Under the pieces are notes generated by a model that did not search any database, was not told where the DNA came from, and saw nothing but the letters and a program-made list of their open reading frames with translations. The position numbers and the translations under genes are program-made. Source: an uncultured Clostridia bacterium (GTDB lineage: Bacteria; Bacillota; Clostridia; Christensenellales; UBA1242). Taken from it: a stretch of 64,000 bases of DNA. The stretch lies in contig CAKVHY010000005.1 in NCBI GenBank assembly GCA_934754335.1, forward strand, positions 1 to 64,000. The letters are read 5' to 3'. This document shows positions 47,101-53,272 of this stretch, one piece after another (the stretch's first letter is position 1; every line of letters begins with the position of its first letter).

Positions 47101-48824
47101 CCTTTAAACGTGTAACCTTCTCTTTCTATATCATCGCTAGTTGGCAACGCAAACTCGCTTTTCTTTGCATTGATTTCTGCTTTCAAATAACTGGTGGTTT
47201 CATTGAACTCAAAGCCTAGGTTTGCCAAACTTTCAATCCTATCAGTTTTCCAAGAACCAAAGTTTGGATTTATATATAAACTAGAAGTTTTAAGTTCCCA
47301 AACAGGATATAGAGTAACTTCATCTTGCAAACTATAAACATTTGTAATCTTTGGCATTGAATATGTTTCATCTAAATAAAATAACGGAGATGAAGCATCT
47401 TTAATTGTACTCCAACCTTTAAACGCATAACCAATTTTTGTAAGACCGCCAAGATTATCTTGAATTTGGATTTCGCTTCCCAATTTTGAGAATGTACGAG
47501 TTTCAGGAGTGGTGCCTGAAGAGGCTTCACCATTATCATAATTTAAGTTAAAATTCCCTGAAATCTTTTCCACTTCATATGAAAGATGAGGCGAGAACAG
47601 ATTTACAAGTTTTTGCTCGCTCATGCTTCCGATATTTGCAGTGTCGAAAGCCATAACCCAATCAGAATTTTCACCAAACCAGCCAGCAAAATTTCCACTA
47701 TTTTGGATTACATTTATATCTTGAACTGTTGAACCAGAATCCGCAATCGCAGAACCACCATTATCGCAAACAATTCCTATTGAAGAATTTGCATTACAAT
47801 TTCCGCTTGCAATAAATGCACTATTTCCCGTACCGCTCACAACACTATAAGTTTGATTTAAATTCAAACTCTTATCTCTATTCAATCCAACAAGTCCACC
47901 AACAGAATTTACAGATAATGAATTTAACGTTCCTAAGTTATATGACCTATAAATATTAACATTGGCAAATATTCCACCGACAAGTCCGCCAACAAATCCT
48001 TTTGTGGATTGTTCTTTACTATAAACATTTCCTTTATTAAAGCATTCTTGAATTAAAACAGCGTCACCACTAACTGCATTATTCACCATGCCGATAAGTC
48101 CACCAGCCACGCCTTCAGATTCCACCGTGCCTAAGTTTCTGCATTTTTTAATGTTTGCCCCCGGATATGCCACTTGAGCAAGTCCGCCAGTTACCATTTT
48201 ATATGTACCATCAAATTCAATTGTGGATTTTGATGAAATCGAACCTGAAAATTCTATATTCTCTAACGTTCCAAATAATCTATCAGTTAACCCCGCATTG
48301 GCAGAAATTTTTCCAACTGTTTGAACTTTTAAATTATTTACATATGCACTTCTATTACTAGTTCCATTTCCAACGCTTGAAAAGATTGTTTGATTAGTTT
48401 TAAAAGTTTTACCATCGCCATTATAATAACCCAAAAGGCTGGTACTGATTAGACTATCTCCATCTTTTAATTCTATATCTTCAACTTGTTTGAAATAATT
48501 ATATTTATTTGCTTCGGGATTTAAACTATTAACCGCTTCGAAGTAGTTCTTACTATCTTTATTATTTCCTGCATAAAAGTTAAATGAACCGCTTTCCGCA
48601 TATTCCGTTTTGCCTGCATTCAAAACTGGGGATTTCGACCCAGCAAGATAAATAAGATAAGGATCTTCTTTCGTTCCCGACCCTATATGCTTTTCATATT
48701 TAAAACTATTATCCATGGAAACCGTTTGATTTACAGCACTTAAAAATCCTGTTATCACAGCGATAGCCACAATTACCACAACAAGCGGTATAACAAACAT
48801 CATAAGCATTTTAAATTTTTTCAC
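32154..48824 (-). CDS. Giant InlB-repeat/GLUG surface protein, 5556 residues
   Basis: One uninterrupted 16.7-kb frame. An N-terminal hydrophobic segment (MLMMFVIPLVVVIVAIAVI) serves as signal or anchor. At least 20 InlB/Flg_new-type beta-grasp repeats follow, each closing with a pattern such as TLYAIWE and containing GYxFxGW. They are broken by four modules opening with a G-S/T-x-x-x-P-Y/F-x-I-like motif (near residues 48, 3414, 4247, 4729) that continue as GLUG-like repeats (GGLVG, YNLG), probably right-handed beta helices. Residues 5275-5535 are Cys/His-rich. There is no LPXTG sorting signal. Such proteins are usually adhesins or stalks on the outer surface. The start is GTG with GAGGA upstream. 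It is divergent from the VirB4-like ATPase. Confidence 0.88.
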   Translation of the reverse strand: MKKFKMLMMFVIPLVVVIVAIAVITGFLSAVNQTVSMDNSFKYEKHIGSGTKEDPYLIYLAGSKSPVLNAGKTEYAESGSFNFYAGNNKDSKNYFEAVNSLNPEANKYNYFKQVEDIELKDGDSLISTSLLGYYNGDGKTFKTNQTIFSSVGNGTSNRSAYVNNLKVQTVGKISANAGLTDRLFGTLENIEFSGSISSKSTIEFDGTYKMVTGGLAQVAYPGANIKKCRNLGTVESEGVAGGLIGMVNNAVSGDAVLIQECFNKGNVYSKEQSTKGFVGGLVGGIFANVNIYRSYNLGTLNSLSVNSVGGLVGLNRDKSLNLNQTYSVVSGTGNSAFIASGNCNANSSIGIVCDNGGSAIADSGSTVQDINVIQNSGNFAGWFGENSDWVMAFDTANIGSMSEQKLVNLFSPHLSYEVEKISGNFNLNYDNGEASSGTTPETRTFSKLGSEIQIQDNLGGLTKIGYAFKGWSTIKDASSPLFYLDETYSMPKITNVYSLQDEVTLYPVWELKTSSLYINPNFGSWKTDRIESLANLGFEFNETTSYLKAEINAKKSEFALPTSDDIEREGYTFKGYKVVSSCEGVYPSSVYEGAILTSIPAGTCGNSVSLEAIWEGNDNIDYYIIYELANKTNGFASGTEKYIFKKTGRAGTVISLDTNFYQTLGYSLEVQEVRIYEEGKPYEQMQVLSDASNVMANVERHYSKYELNVQNTKNTGSIIDGDGNTIASVKFLRNVYNVTLIAGEYINSVRIEQNKNNISGEGAFISKNDANKIVFGAIYGVQLNISAIEESGYLAIWYKVLSNGSKEKYSQYNEESFTCSGELTLEAVGVGGYTLEIYANNGFASLNIAEYEEYISSLDTKEQSNYIYDDYYKVLRIKSQKLGENVLLPLVKNDNGVITYELFKVLKENVVLQNLLGFSLDKNALNPDSNIISSINSNMAEVQDGVIKIYAIWTKFEATLTIRYLSEGDTTYDGDPAFEIGGVKTFSAVRPTVVSEIEGINGDANKILLSRDGFKFLGFRVAGENAFGGVGVGNQISIAQIMMAELFQDIEIVAEWEAMNVSFKVLVYKEKLDGTYEIGSNQTISGYKAGELYDLTPLRNLNFEGFHFKRIDDSFNTDITRENVAVRPDDYVISVYFDRNENAVVLEKNEGIKDVYITYGLEKLVAGNEEVFKPLGLISIDGGTYIFKYGSEITISSEVEEGYSFDCFKLSNNAIDYSIIGYNQSVNVKLTSSSTYIQAFAQSNYRIRLNLGDVITSDMVNILTNDRIEVVNGEYYLKQKFSVKMQYDSNSYLKFALYELKAEYDNCQQQIGWSDGNKNIITWDIAGNLVINSEFGLDPNVDNIADLYAVWTTNTYGLDVDYQSELMDNIYGREIVVPSNFANLNVNLEPVKTGYNLDYFTMQIDKTNSGVYSSVLDNGNDKLTKEFLENFKITRSVKLQAYWTTSNTETNFSIVVEIVTDYGNSKNEYYIQSLNPAKIDDTGAKHVLTRETNTEIGLGGMVSDLEKQIISSSYDIKYYYKDSLNPDWTELTDYSFKVRADGSSVAKIQYVKKQVFIEVVGDANVKVSLDETNYSQRVAQYFEIDRSVKIYLQFDNGYEYSHASEKVSKRGNYYEYVAKNETTLNIYSKTINYTVAIDEDSLKDTYLGSEEASITGILGAIVDDSNTFKFSYENGVASYTCVSRFDLPSLTKKGYMFRGYKVQFENGAVYSNVNGTKLSMTSDDIIKNVEYGSYANITLSAEFEAVAFNVRFEADKPAEMGESEVTVPAGVITVYYGEEFNLGIAETTNSNFGFKGWATHSTEGANTQIISDANGKGAWSFVAGDFEVSSLISDNEYDITVYAFWSEFKKEIKIGGDANRIKTIEVSTVESNGGANAKVVKAGDGYSIYLNDGYVIKLALTTTEGFDFYEDGEKAWVAGENTTYKFNKYNFALGSIDNSYSASNFELNLVTDGYKLAFTENTANLIFNAKCNTYTLTYNLNYANSITTVADTTNAKSTVIYQSNSYSTVSSSLERLLTPTELINLGLITISEENGTTNGLPNGYKFAGWYKDENCTLGNELMYADRNGNWICNAYKIPSDLTIYAKWTPIEFNINLVRNYNNQDYSVLASVKQKFNANLGEWFSLYPLKSDIKEGYNFKAWAFTRSGDDGNGNSTILANGIWDRFGDAEFNLYAIWEAKQFTLVPDANKYSLKLQSTLSVEGYKYDNPYIEIGDITNYLETNVLVEFDKTFEIPKQNGGVPERVGYKFYGWYAYVGETWYQITDEFDNSKTSIWNINSDNDEIIICPIWMPDKVNVTLNVYNANINGEFVEDEKITYLGSMLADTFAYIDNGKVKVKYSGFGAEAQNINESSDADNYEIEFYHNGIKLTERDSWIAYADGGLVINIKYARKVSHLSINPSDNSTDKIDYLSLNDGVESKGNSLEKDIVYGKTITINAVLFKGVEWQGWYNGDSKFAEDKEYTFEITEDLNLIAMVKYTEFAIVYNEVEEVENVEFREKYTKIDAFDLIDLTDKRAGYTFLGYELYVCEDENCNHASCGKYYNATYSENKFVANLVVDGKETIVELNLIFDADGKMVKSVKVGSIGKLVLKATWEGNEGTKFRVILKEQNLLGEYNQEEKTLYAKSGTVITKDKTLSFYDGFDGTNYVGNLVNIYDFDGLDEECFDNWELIVNNNGIVKGDGSTVVTITKYRKVLNVTLDLTDSGEETFKQVDIWTTDSMIFVVFEDGAQTLVPVNGGRAGFTFDLTKIAEVGGKVSLRVLYGGSFSLEVTMGNSQYKLKVYVDNEELVAKDTYTEEGASLPSMYGYLVQNITSDKEIYIGAEELTYKARLNTNDSTWKNGSTLIQNGTLFIDSERYDLITDNGYNGHFEIKVKSKTLTELPELSREGYKFLGWTLNTESTGTITSSNKNGEYYKSIAGIGNHENEVIFILTANWQAEDVNVSYVISVGGSNDQMYKFDSQSQVSPSDINEDEHSMYVQSGKRFLGWFTFDRTTYLRNIGLDPTTDWVILEDCTTLTDEQKTELAKGYAFGVKNYSLAGESFNVKWNSEIVDGLAEISYANLNPTEIEKYLYELDSCNQYLNNVDDFANKITLYAWYIKDCYQINFDLNLDEALKDIPEFDRHLFANANELTINWTASSDYENSQKTPIVEVLKDWGKIIGYALYKNETDAGQWVEGQNYFTLPEGQNYLAGDIASKIINANNGNKLYAIWQRNEISISYDMGFDNGELNFVQTESAPFKATFISEGVDYSDLMNFRHADRTIDGLESDYYSFKGWKITFEGEVKGLEIDNENFYLTTDLDKEISVVENIKNKYATFSGIKLTAVWELTNFIIRVHSNYASDVTEIGSVSITPVPEGGFITFNTSSLTSSISGIAVGVSLDKNACIPDFNLNTEYTTQDLFAKTGSKLIDVYVVWLGSIDKPFEIENIAEFNYLAGVTGETKFSSFLECKNYFEMSSVLLYFNQVEDLNETDSEIMERTNLENAIYTSSKSTSKLDGSESWFINVFDSTVEGVSITINNAKTSIFASDIENSKIKNLSVYGSITKSEFGNDLYYMASVALNARNSIFTDVSNYSNIKPNYTEYCIGGLIAEAKSVTFENCVNYGEIDIQSGDKTRQTASTAVGGIVGLAKFSCNMSNVKNYGNIKGYMQSVGGLVGVFELSASNFNSCENYGKIDLTIKNGEHIYVGGLVGFSIHSNCLFARLINHADITINGEKLIDSNTGGVVSAGGIIGAVGDYSKNSNSISLDECINFGSIIDNSYSNEQTVVSVLGGMIGYVGNGDYNSEVIPQNLSVKIKDSYTTGVIKGETSLSGASYASGIIGYAKGNRIEIINCYSMSALEGKFNSGIAGLNLIKSDSNFANNYYVSYNYNSKTAHSYKSNYLNDETLGTSKTLSQMQEVGTYNNYDWNDVTGNKIWVRANSSNLIYAPVKVQGIVRLVRLPRLWFENLEAGNFNVYYNVNDARDYSSPAELINVSGTEGNYILNGTTSLTYDNSSNQIKDNSTYNSSSTFTIADGESYRISDYANATYGETSYRWFFRPYYNFVGFALDPNASKSDVISGDISNVYTNGNLTFYAIWEPIEFTISYENLNGALNGGNPTSYNIESNIELADLSGLAGYKFKSWYNNSDLADNHKQSSITAGTVGNKTFYAGWDKLTYNVIINVDNNQTSYSYTIDDISNIDLNTIKSNISVAGKTFGRFKIVEITANADESASDLTKILSKGNELIAGDQIESIDLGSYGNIEIRVVWKGSAEDAYEIDSVETFNRYVNEGTFKKNYYFKLTNDLVISDSNDILQSEFIGILDGAYVDEGINKNHSITVENSKMLFAYVNGTIKNIDYHVVDFDYKTVTYNSTSYSGVITGKLTGTFENIKTYGNVSGMFNIDYNVGLIGKGGNNITFKRVENYINFDLSINSVNTGYFRIGAFIGNTRDSKGFITIQDCLNAGDIVVVDNSSKQTSYIWLGGFIGDGLTSAEVQTKIVGCANIGNVSLKAKCNQYVGGLIGAGRNVTISYSYNLGAISAGTNDDAYVGGFMTDYSASQINIEYSYNLGKVEPSNVAKGDLIAVCGETSPSIVTDSYYLADSEENTQAIGTPKLISNLINRDTYSEGWYIRKQGIDRKDDASWYWQWIENGKVMINGTIYSYSLPRLWWEDLEVDTVIITYQNDKTNPTDSYSQEIGKGVNAYLEPIKFSTDRFLYWIDDDGNIYNDGQVVRFNANKTLYAFYTDQDGSMEYPYLIASVDDFNKYATSEFFGNVDSYFHQTADIVESASNMLIQTNLLGHYDGGGHTITRVDGSNKSLFQVVGISDTVANISMISYVYNLKIIANNSSAPAICLAAYAGTNPNNQIMFKNIIVEGSILASGAIANSVYQNIYFYQCANYASITSTSNGSYCMGGFVGTMESRDVNSVFECKMEECVNYGTISANGNASGGLVGASYGKTAINNCYNIGNISSGANVGGILGEFNSNGEKLTISNCYSLGTLQGSQIGGIVGSCPSTASYEFTNNYFCANKGATYGNGSDSKDSTGCISKTYNEFKKQSSYENWTFGTNGVSETGWVFVSANIPFEDGNKVVKLARLAWENLEEQAISSYTLTLDYITCADDNSNEFKLNENFGTFVANTYEIDPEGTEITVSATAKDGYKFYGWYTIENGSPVLKYQNTSADISYSFSDTFTEDITLYAMFYIRVNLELHDKSTANINFGSDGDYYGPYYSNVNFNFTLSEDIVISGIYSSKTSDNAEFNLLEKDSTVSLKVENSTSNTITVTYITRPRTLYVLVDGMDYCACVDCEYHTTKIAKSKLKTSNGYLVCTINCSGAICSNSGGHDGTSHCTNHCDGHHYSVCACNGCDNYVSSMSNSYCDACESAKCSHGTCETHYPHGHCPCDGCDYACLDGDSGWCGSCAPCTHYDENGNEDCGVCLNHYPHSHCDCCGAQISEGSTYCSDCANAEKCSVSGKCALHCNDEGCIWHITCACCGTDIAYNRHDNIEPVYCSTCESARFCAESGCDHCGKHNGLCIVCGKCPDHCKCTSSTSLPIEAEIVFPAKTSVFDSKQKNVTKKR

Positions 48825-49182
48825 GATTCATTCCTCACTCGTAATTATAATTATTTTTCCATTAAAGTTTAGTTTTTATTTATTATAATTAATTATATAT
48901 TATATATAAAATTTCACCAAAGATTTTTCGACAATTTTAAACAATTTTTTCTTTTTAAATATGAAAATTTTGATGAATTTAAGTATTTTTATAATAATAA
49001 TTATAAAAATACTTAAAAGTGTATAATTATACACAGAATTCATAATTATACATTTTGCAAAATCTGCAAATTTTAGATGTTTTACGAATTTTAAGCAAAA
49101 GTTGTATTTGTTTCTCTTTTTATTTTGTAATTTTAATAAATTTAGTTATACTAAAAGTAGAGAAAATGGAGAATTATGTATT
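48825..49182. promoter_or_regulatory. AT-rich divergent regulatory region with palindromes
   Basis: This non-coding stretch between the giant gene and the ATPase contains a 15-bp perfect inverted repeat (AAGTATTTTTATAAT at 48981-48995 with ATTATAAAAATACTT at 49000-49014), then a 16-bp palindrome GTGTATAATTATACAC (49019-49034) and a further ATAATTATACA nearby. The palindromes contain -10-like TATAAT sequences, so they could be operators covering promoters for both directions. No regulator gene is adjacent. Confidence 0.55.
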
Positions 49183-51888
49183 ATGGTTAGAATTATACCA
49201 AGAAAAAGTAAAGTTAAAATTGAAATATATCGTGGAATAACCATTGCAGATATCGTGGTGGCAATCATCGGAATTGGGCTATTTTTATTGCTATTATTTT
49301 CAAACCTTATGCCATCACCTATCTCATATTATTTCGCTGCAGGCTTCTTGATTGTTTGGGTTACATTATTCCTGCCAATCAGCGAAGGCGTTCGATTATA
49401 TTATGGCCTAGTGCTATTATTTAAGTTTGCAGCGTATAAAAAAGTTTATCTTAAAAACCCTAAAAGCAAAAATGACGATATCTCAAGAATTATCCCATTT
49501 GAAGGGCTTAGCACAGATAAGTTTATAAAATTTGGAAACTACTATGCCGAAGTTTTGGAAATCATGCCAAGCACATTCTTCCTTCTAACAGAAGAAAAAC
49601 AAGATATTGTAATCAACACGCTTGCCAATGGTTTAACAAGATTAAATGTAAATCAAAAAGCAACGATTATTCGTACAAGAATGCCTATGCTTCTAGACGA
49701 TATGGTTAAGTATGAAGACTACAAATACAATTCATTAATTGATATGAGTGAGCGTGGGCTTTACGACCCAAAAGAACTTGAAGCAAGAAGTGAAGTTTTC
49801 CAAGAAAGATTACAAGCAATCAACTACTTAAATAAAGAATCAAGAATTATTAAAGACCATTTCTATTTAGTTGTTTACGATAACGATAGAGAAGCGTTAG
49901 ACCAAGTGGTAAATAGTATTGCAGTAACGCTAGAAAGTTCTGTTACACCAATATTTACAAAAAGAATTATTGGCAACCAATTATATGTTTTCTTAAAATC
50001 AACATTCACTCCAAACTTTGATGAAAGAGAACTTGAATTGGTTCAAGAAAAAGATAAGGCACGTTGGGCAATGCCAGAAAAGGTTAAATTTAAAGCATTA
50101 ACAACAAGCATTGATAATGTGGATTACAGAGTTTTCTCAATTTCAGATTATCCATTGGAAGTTCCTAATGCATGGATGTATCCATTATTCCAATTGGAAG
50201 ACTCAAGAGTGGTGGTTAACATTCAGCCAATAGATAAGTACACCGCAGAAAAAATGCTGGACAAGAGTTTGATGGAAGTGGAGATGCGACTTTCAAAAGA
50301 TATGAAAACATCTAAAAAGATTGAAACGCAAACTCACTATGAAACATTGAAAAACTTGCTTACAAGCCTTAAAAACAACAACGAAAACTTATTCAATGTA
50401 AACCTTCATATCGTGGCAAACGATAAAGTTAAAAAAGAAGTTAGAGCAGTATTAAAACAAAACGGATTTAAGTTTGATGAAAACTTTGCAAGGCAAATAA
50501 ATGGCTTTGTTAGTGCAAATATTTCTCAACTTGAACTTATGAAAAACTACACTCGTGGTATTCAAACATCATCTCTTGCAGGTATGTATCCATTTATTAG
50601 TAACTATCTTCACGATGAAAGAGGCTTCTATTTAGGTTACAATCCAAATCCAGTTTTCACAAACTTCTTCGTTCGAAACAATGAAAGAGTAAACTCCAAT
50701 ATGATGATTATTGGTAAGTCTGGTTCTGGTAAATCTTTTGCAACAAAAACTCTTCTTACAAACTTCGCTGCAGATAACACAAGAATATTTATTCTCGACC
50801 CCGAAAACGAATATGAGGTGTTGTGCCACAACCTAAGGGGTAAGATTATCGACGTTGGTACAAGTACAGACGGTATATTCAACCCCTTCCATATATATGC
50901 AACATTGGAAGCGGACGAAGGTGTGGTAGATGATTCTTACTCCACCCACCTACAATTCCTAGAACAATTCTATAGACAAATTTTGCCGGGCATTGAGCCA
51001 GACGCATTCGAAACATTAAACTCATTAACAGTTGACTTATATAAGCGAAAAGGCATTGACAGAAACACTCAAATTGATTTATTAAAACCTGAAGATTATC
51101 CAATATTTGATGACCTAAAGGAATTATTAATTGAACAAATTGCTGTTGAAAAAGAAGAATATAGGTTAAGAAATCTACTAACCGTTAAAACATATATAGA
51201 TAAGTTTGCAACGGGCGGACGAAACTCCAATCTTTGGAATGGTCCAACATCAATTAAAACAAATGAAAACTTTGTCTGCTTCAGTTTCAGGACATTGATT
51301 TCTAACCGAAACGACACGATCGCAAACGCACAAATGTTATTGATATTTAAATATCTAGATAACGAAATAAGTAAAAATAGAGACTTCAACTTGAAGTACT
51401 TTGCAGATCAAGAACTTGAAGAAGATCACAGACGTGTTATTATCGCAGTTGATGAAGCGCACGTATTCATTAATAAGAAATTCCCTATAGCGCTAGACTT
51501 TATGGCGCAGATGGCAAAACGTATTCGTAAGTATAACGGAATGCAGATAATTATCACCCAGAATATTAAAGACTTCGTTGGTAGTGAAGAAATTGCAACT
51601 CAAAGTACTGCGGTTATCAACGCCTGCCAATATTCATTCATCTTCTCCCTATCTCCAAATGATATTAACGACTTGATAAACCTTTATCGTAATGCTGGTG
51701 GTATCAATGATGAGGAAAAAGATAGCATCATAACAGCAGCGAGAGGACAAGCGTTCTTAATCACTGGACCTATGAACAGAACCACTGTTAGAGTTGAAGC
51801 ATTAAATGTTGTTAAATCAATATTCGAACAAAAGCAAACATTTGATGACGAAGATGACACAGAGCCTGAAAGCGAATTGAATTTCTAA
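49183..51888 (+). CDS. VirB4/TraE-family ATPase with N-terminal membrane segments
   Basis: A 901-residue protein. Residues 1-75 carry two hydrophobic segments (ADIVVAIIGIGLFLLLLF and YYFAAGFLIVWVTLFLPI), the arrangement of a PrgI/VirB3-like piece fused to VirB4. The C-terminal half is a conjugative ATPase domain with Walker A GKSGSGKS (about 511-518), Walker B VIIAVDEAHVF (about 751-761) and the sequence GMQIIITQNIKD of the family. It would energise transport through a type IV-like channel at the membrane. No other conjugation genes are in the window. The in-frame ATG after GGAG was chosen because the longer frame begins in a hydrophobic, AT-rich stretch without an SD. Confidence 0.85.
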   Translation: MVRIIPRKSKVKIEIYRGITIADIVVAIIGIGLFLLLLFSNLMPSPISYYFAAGFLIVWVTLFLPISEGVRLYYGLVLLFKFAAYKKVYLKNPKSKNDDISRIIPFEGLSTDKFIKFGNYYAEVLEIMPSTFFLLTEEKQDIVINTLANGLTRLNVNQKATIIRTRMPMLLDDMVKYEDYKYNSLIDMSERGLYDPKELEARSEVFQERLQAINYLNKESRIIKDHFYLVVYDNDREALDQVVNSIAVTLESSVTPIFTKRIIGNQLYVFLKSTFTPNFDERELELVQEKDKARWAMPEKVKFKALTTSIDNVDYRVFSISDYPLEVPNAWMYPLFQLEDSRVVVNIQPIDKYTAEKMLDKSLMEVEMRLSKDMKTSKKIETQTHYETLKNLLTSLKNNNENLFNVNLHIVANDKVKKEVRAVLKQNGFKFDENFARQINGFVSANISQLELMKNYTRGIQTSSLAGMYPFISNYLHDERGFYLGYNPNPVFTNFFVRNNERVNSNMMIIGKSGSGKSFATKTLLTNFAADNTRIFILDPENEYEVLCHNLRGKIIDVGTSTDGIFNPFHIYATLEADEGVVDDSYSTHLQFLEQFYRQILPGIEPDAFETLNSLTVDLYKRKGIDRNTQIDLLKPEDYPIFDDLKELLIEQIAVEKEEYRLRNLLTVKTYIDKFATGGRNSNLWNGPTSIKTNENFVCFSFRTLISNRNDTIANAQMLLIFKYLDNEISKNRDFNLKYFADQELEEDHRRVIIAVDEAHVFINKKFPIALDFMAQMAKRIRKYNGMQIIITQNIKDFVGSEEIATQSTAVINACQYSFIFSLSPNDINDLINLYRNAGGINDEEKDSIITAARGQAFLITGPMNRTTVRVEALNVVKSIFEQKQTFDDEDDTEPESELNF

Positions 51889-51889
51889 C

Positions 51890-51955
51890 AAAAAAGATGT
51901 TGTTAATTAATGAAGTGAATCCTGCGGGGTTCACTTTATTAACAGCATCTTTTTT
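51890..51955. terminator. Large bidirectional terminator
   Basis: AAAAAAGATG..TGTTAAT and ATTAACA..CATCTTTTTT enclose an inner stem GTGAATCC/GGGTTCAC. It separates the convergent ATPase and gerAC genes. The inner stem resembles the GTGACCCC hairpins at 23.8 and 25.9 kb. Confidence 0.85.
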
Positions 51956-51988
51956 ATTCTTTTTAGCAATTTATATTTAAAGATTAAT

Positions 51989-53272
51989 TTATTTTTTAAT
52001 CAAATCAATATCATAACTAAAAATCATATCTTCAAAAACATTTGGATTATCTCTAGTATATTCTTGCCATTCCTTATGCCTAAACGTATAGAATGCATCT
52101 TCCACTTGAAATAAATCCAATCCGCTTTCTTTTGTTTTACTAACCGCCTTTGAGAAGTCTTTCTCTATCTTCTTAAGCAACGATGCCTTTACTGGAGCAC
52201 TCAAAACGTTTCTATTATTATCCACATCTTCCAAATCATAATTCTTAGTGTCCACTTCATTTATATTCAATATAAATCTTATGTCCATGTGGAAAACTGG
52301 TTTGCCATTCACAAACCTATATTCCTTTCTAATCTTTTTATTGTAGGTTTCACACGTAATAGATTTTTCTTTTCCATTCGTGTCGATATAACTCTCGCCC
52401 GTTAAGATAGTTCTTTTAATATCTAAATCCAAAAGGTTAAACAACTCCACAATATCTTGCTCTAATTCAAACGCCAATCTGCCCTCACTTAAAACCACAC
52501 TTCTGCCATCATTTAAGATATCTTTTTCTTCGTCTTTTCCGCCTGAGCCAGCACCCGAACCGCTATTCTCATTTGCGGACGATTCATTACTAGAACCACC
52601 GCCCGACGATTGCTGATTCTGCCCTTCATTCTCTCCGCCACTTCCTTGCTCACTCTCTCCCGAAGAGAAGTTTTGACCAGATAAAGATATAAGTGGCATA
52701 AACGAAACTTTAGAGCCATTGAAGTAATTTAACTCAAAACTTTCCACCGAACTATCGCTTGAAAATAAAAATCTATTATTAAACGCCACAAGTTCTCGAA
52801 CGCTCATGCTTGTTAAGATTTTACTGGTCTTTATAGTTTGCATTAATTCTTTTGCATTATCGCAAACAGCAAGCATCGAACTGGTTGTTAAATTTGTTCG
52901 CCTTATTAAATAATCTAAATATTCGTTTATTCCTTTTTCCACCAAATCCTTAGATAATAGCACTGCATCACAATGCGCCAAACTTATATGCTTTCCTAAA
53001 TTTAAACTCATTCTGCTAATCGCTTCAGCCACATTTCCGCCTTCCGCATATGCAATTTCAGAGTTTTGATTGAAGTTGCTTGCACTTTTGGGAATTATGT
53101 GCAAAATGGTCACTCCAACCCCACTTTCTGTCAAATCCACCCCCAATGTTGTCACAACCGCACGTATTTTATTTGTAACTTGCTGATAAATAGACGATGG
53201 AGTAAATATCAAAACCATCAAAAGCAAAACCACAAATATTTTGTTTTTCCAGATTTTTGAGAGTAATTTCAT
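51989..53272 (-). CDS. gerAC: Spore germination protein GerAC-like (Ger(x)C family)
   Basis: A 427-residue subunit of a GerA-type germinant receptor, normally a lipoprotein on the outer face of the spore inner membrane. An N-terminal hydrophobic segment (IFVVLLLMVLIFTPSSIYQQ) lacks the lipobox Cys found in most family members. Conserved regions include TTLGVDLTESG, GKHISLAHCDAVLLSKDLV and the C-terminal domain with KKIEKDFSKAV. A Ser/Gly/Glu/Asn-rich insert (about residues 204-250) separates the domains. The start overlaps gerAB by ATGA and has AGGAG. It is the third gene of the operon. Confidence 0.85.
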   Translation of the reverse strand: MKLLSKIWKNKIFVVLLLMVLIFTPSSIYQQVTNKIRAVVTTLGVDLTESGVGVTILHIIPKSASNFNQNSEIAYAEGGNVAEAISRMSLNLGKHISLAHCDAVLLSKDLVEKGINEYLDYLIRRTNLTTSSMLAVCDNAKELMQTIKTSKILTSMSVRELVAFNNRFLFSSDSSVESFELNYFNGSKVSFMPLISLSGQNFSSGESEQGSGGENEGQNQQSSGGGSSNESSANENSGSGAGSGGKDEEKDILNDGRSVVLSEGRLAFELEQDIVELFNLLDLDIKRTILTGESYIDTNGKEKSITCETYNKKIRKEYRFVNGKPVFHMDIRFILNINEVDTKNYDLEDVDNNRNVLSAPVKASLLKKIEKDFSKAVSKTKESGLDLFQVEDAFYTFRHKEWQEYTRDNPNVFEDMIFSYDIDLIKK

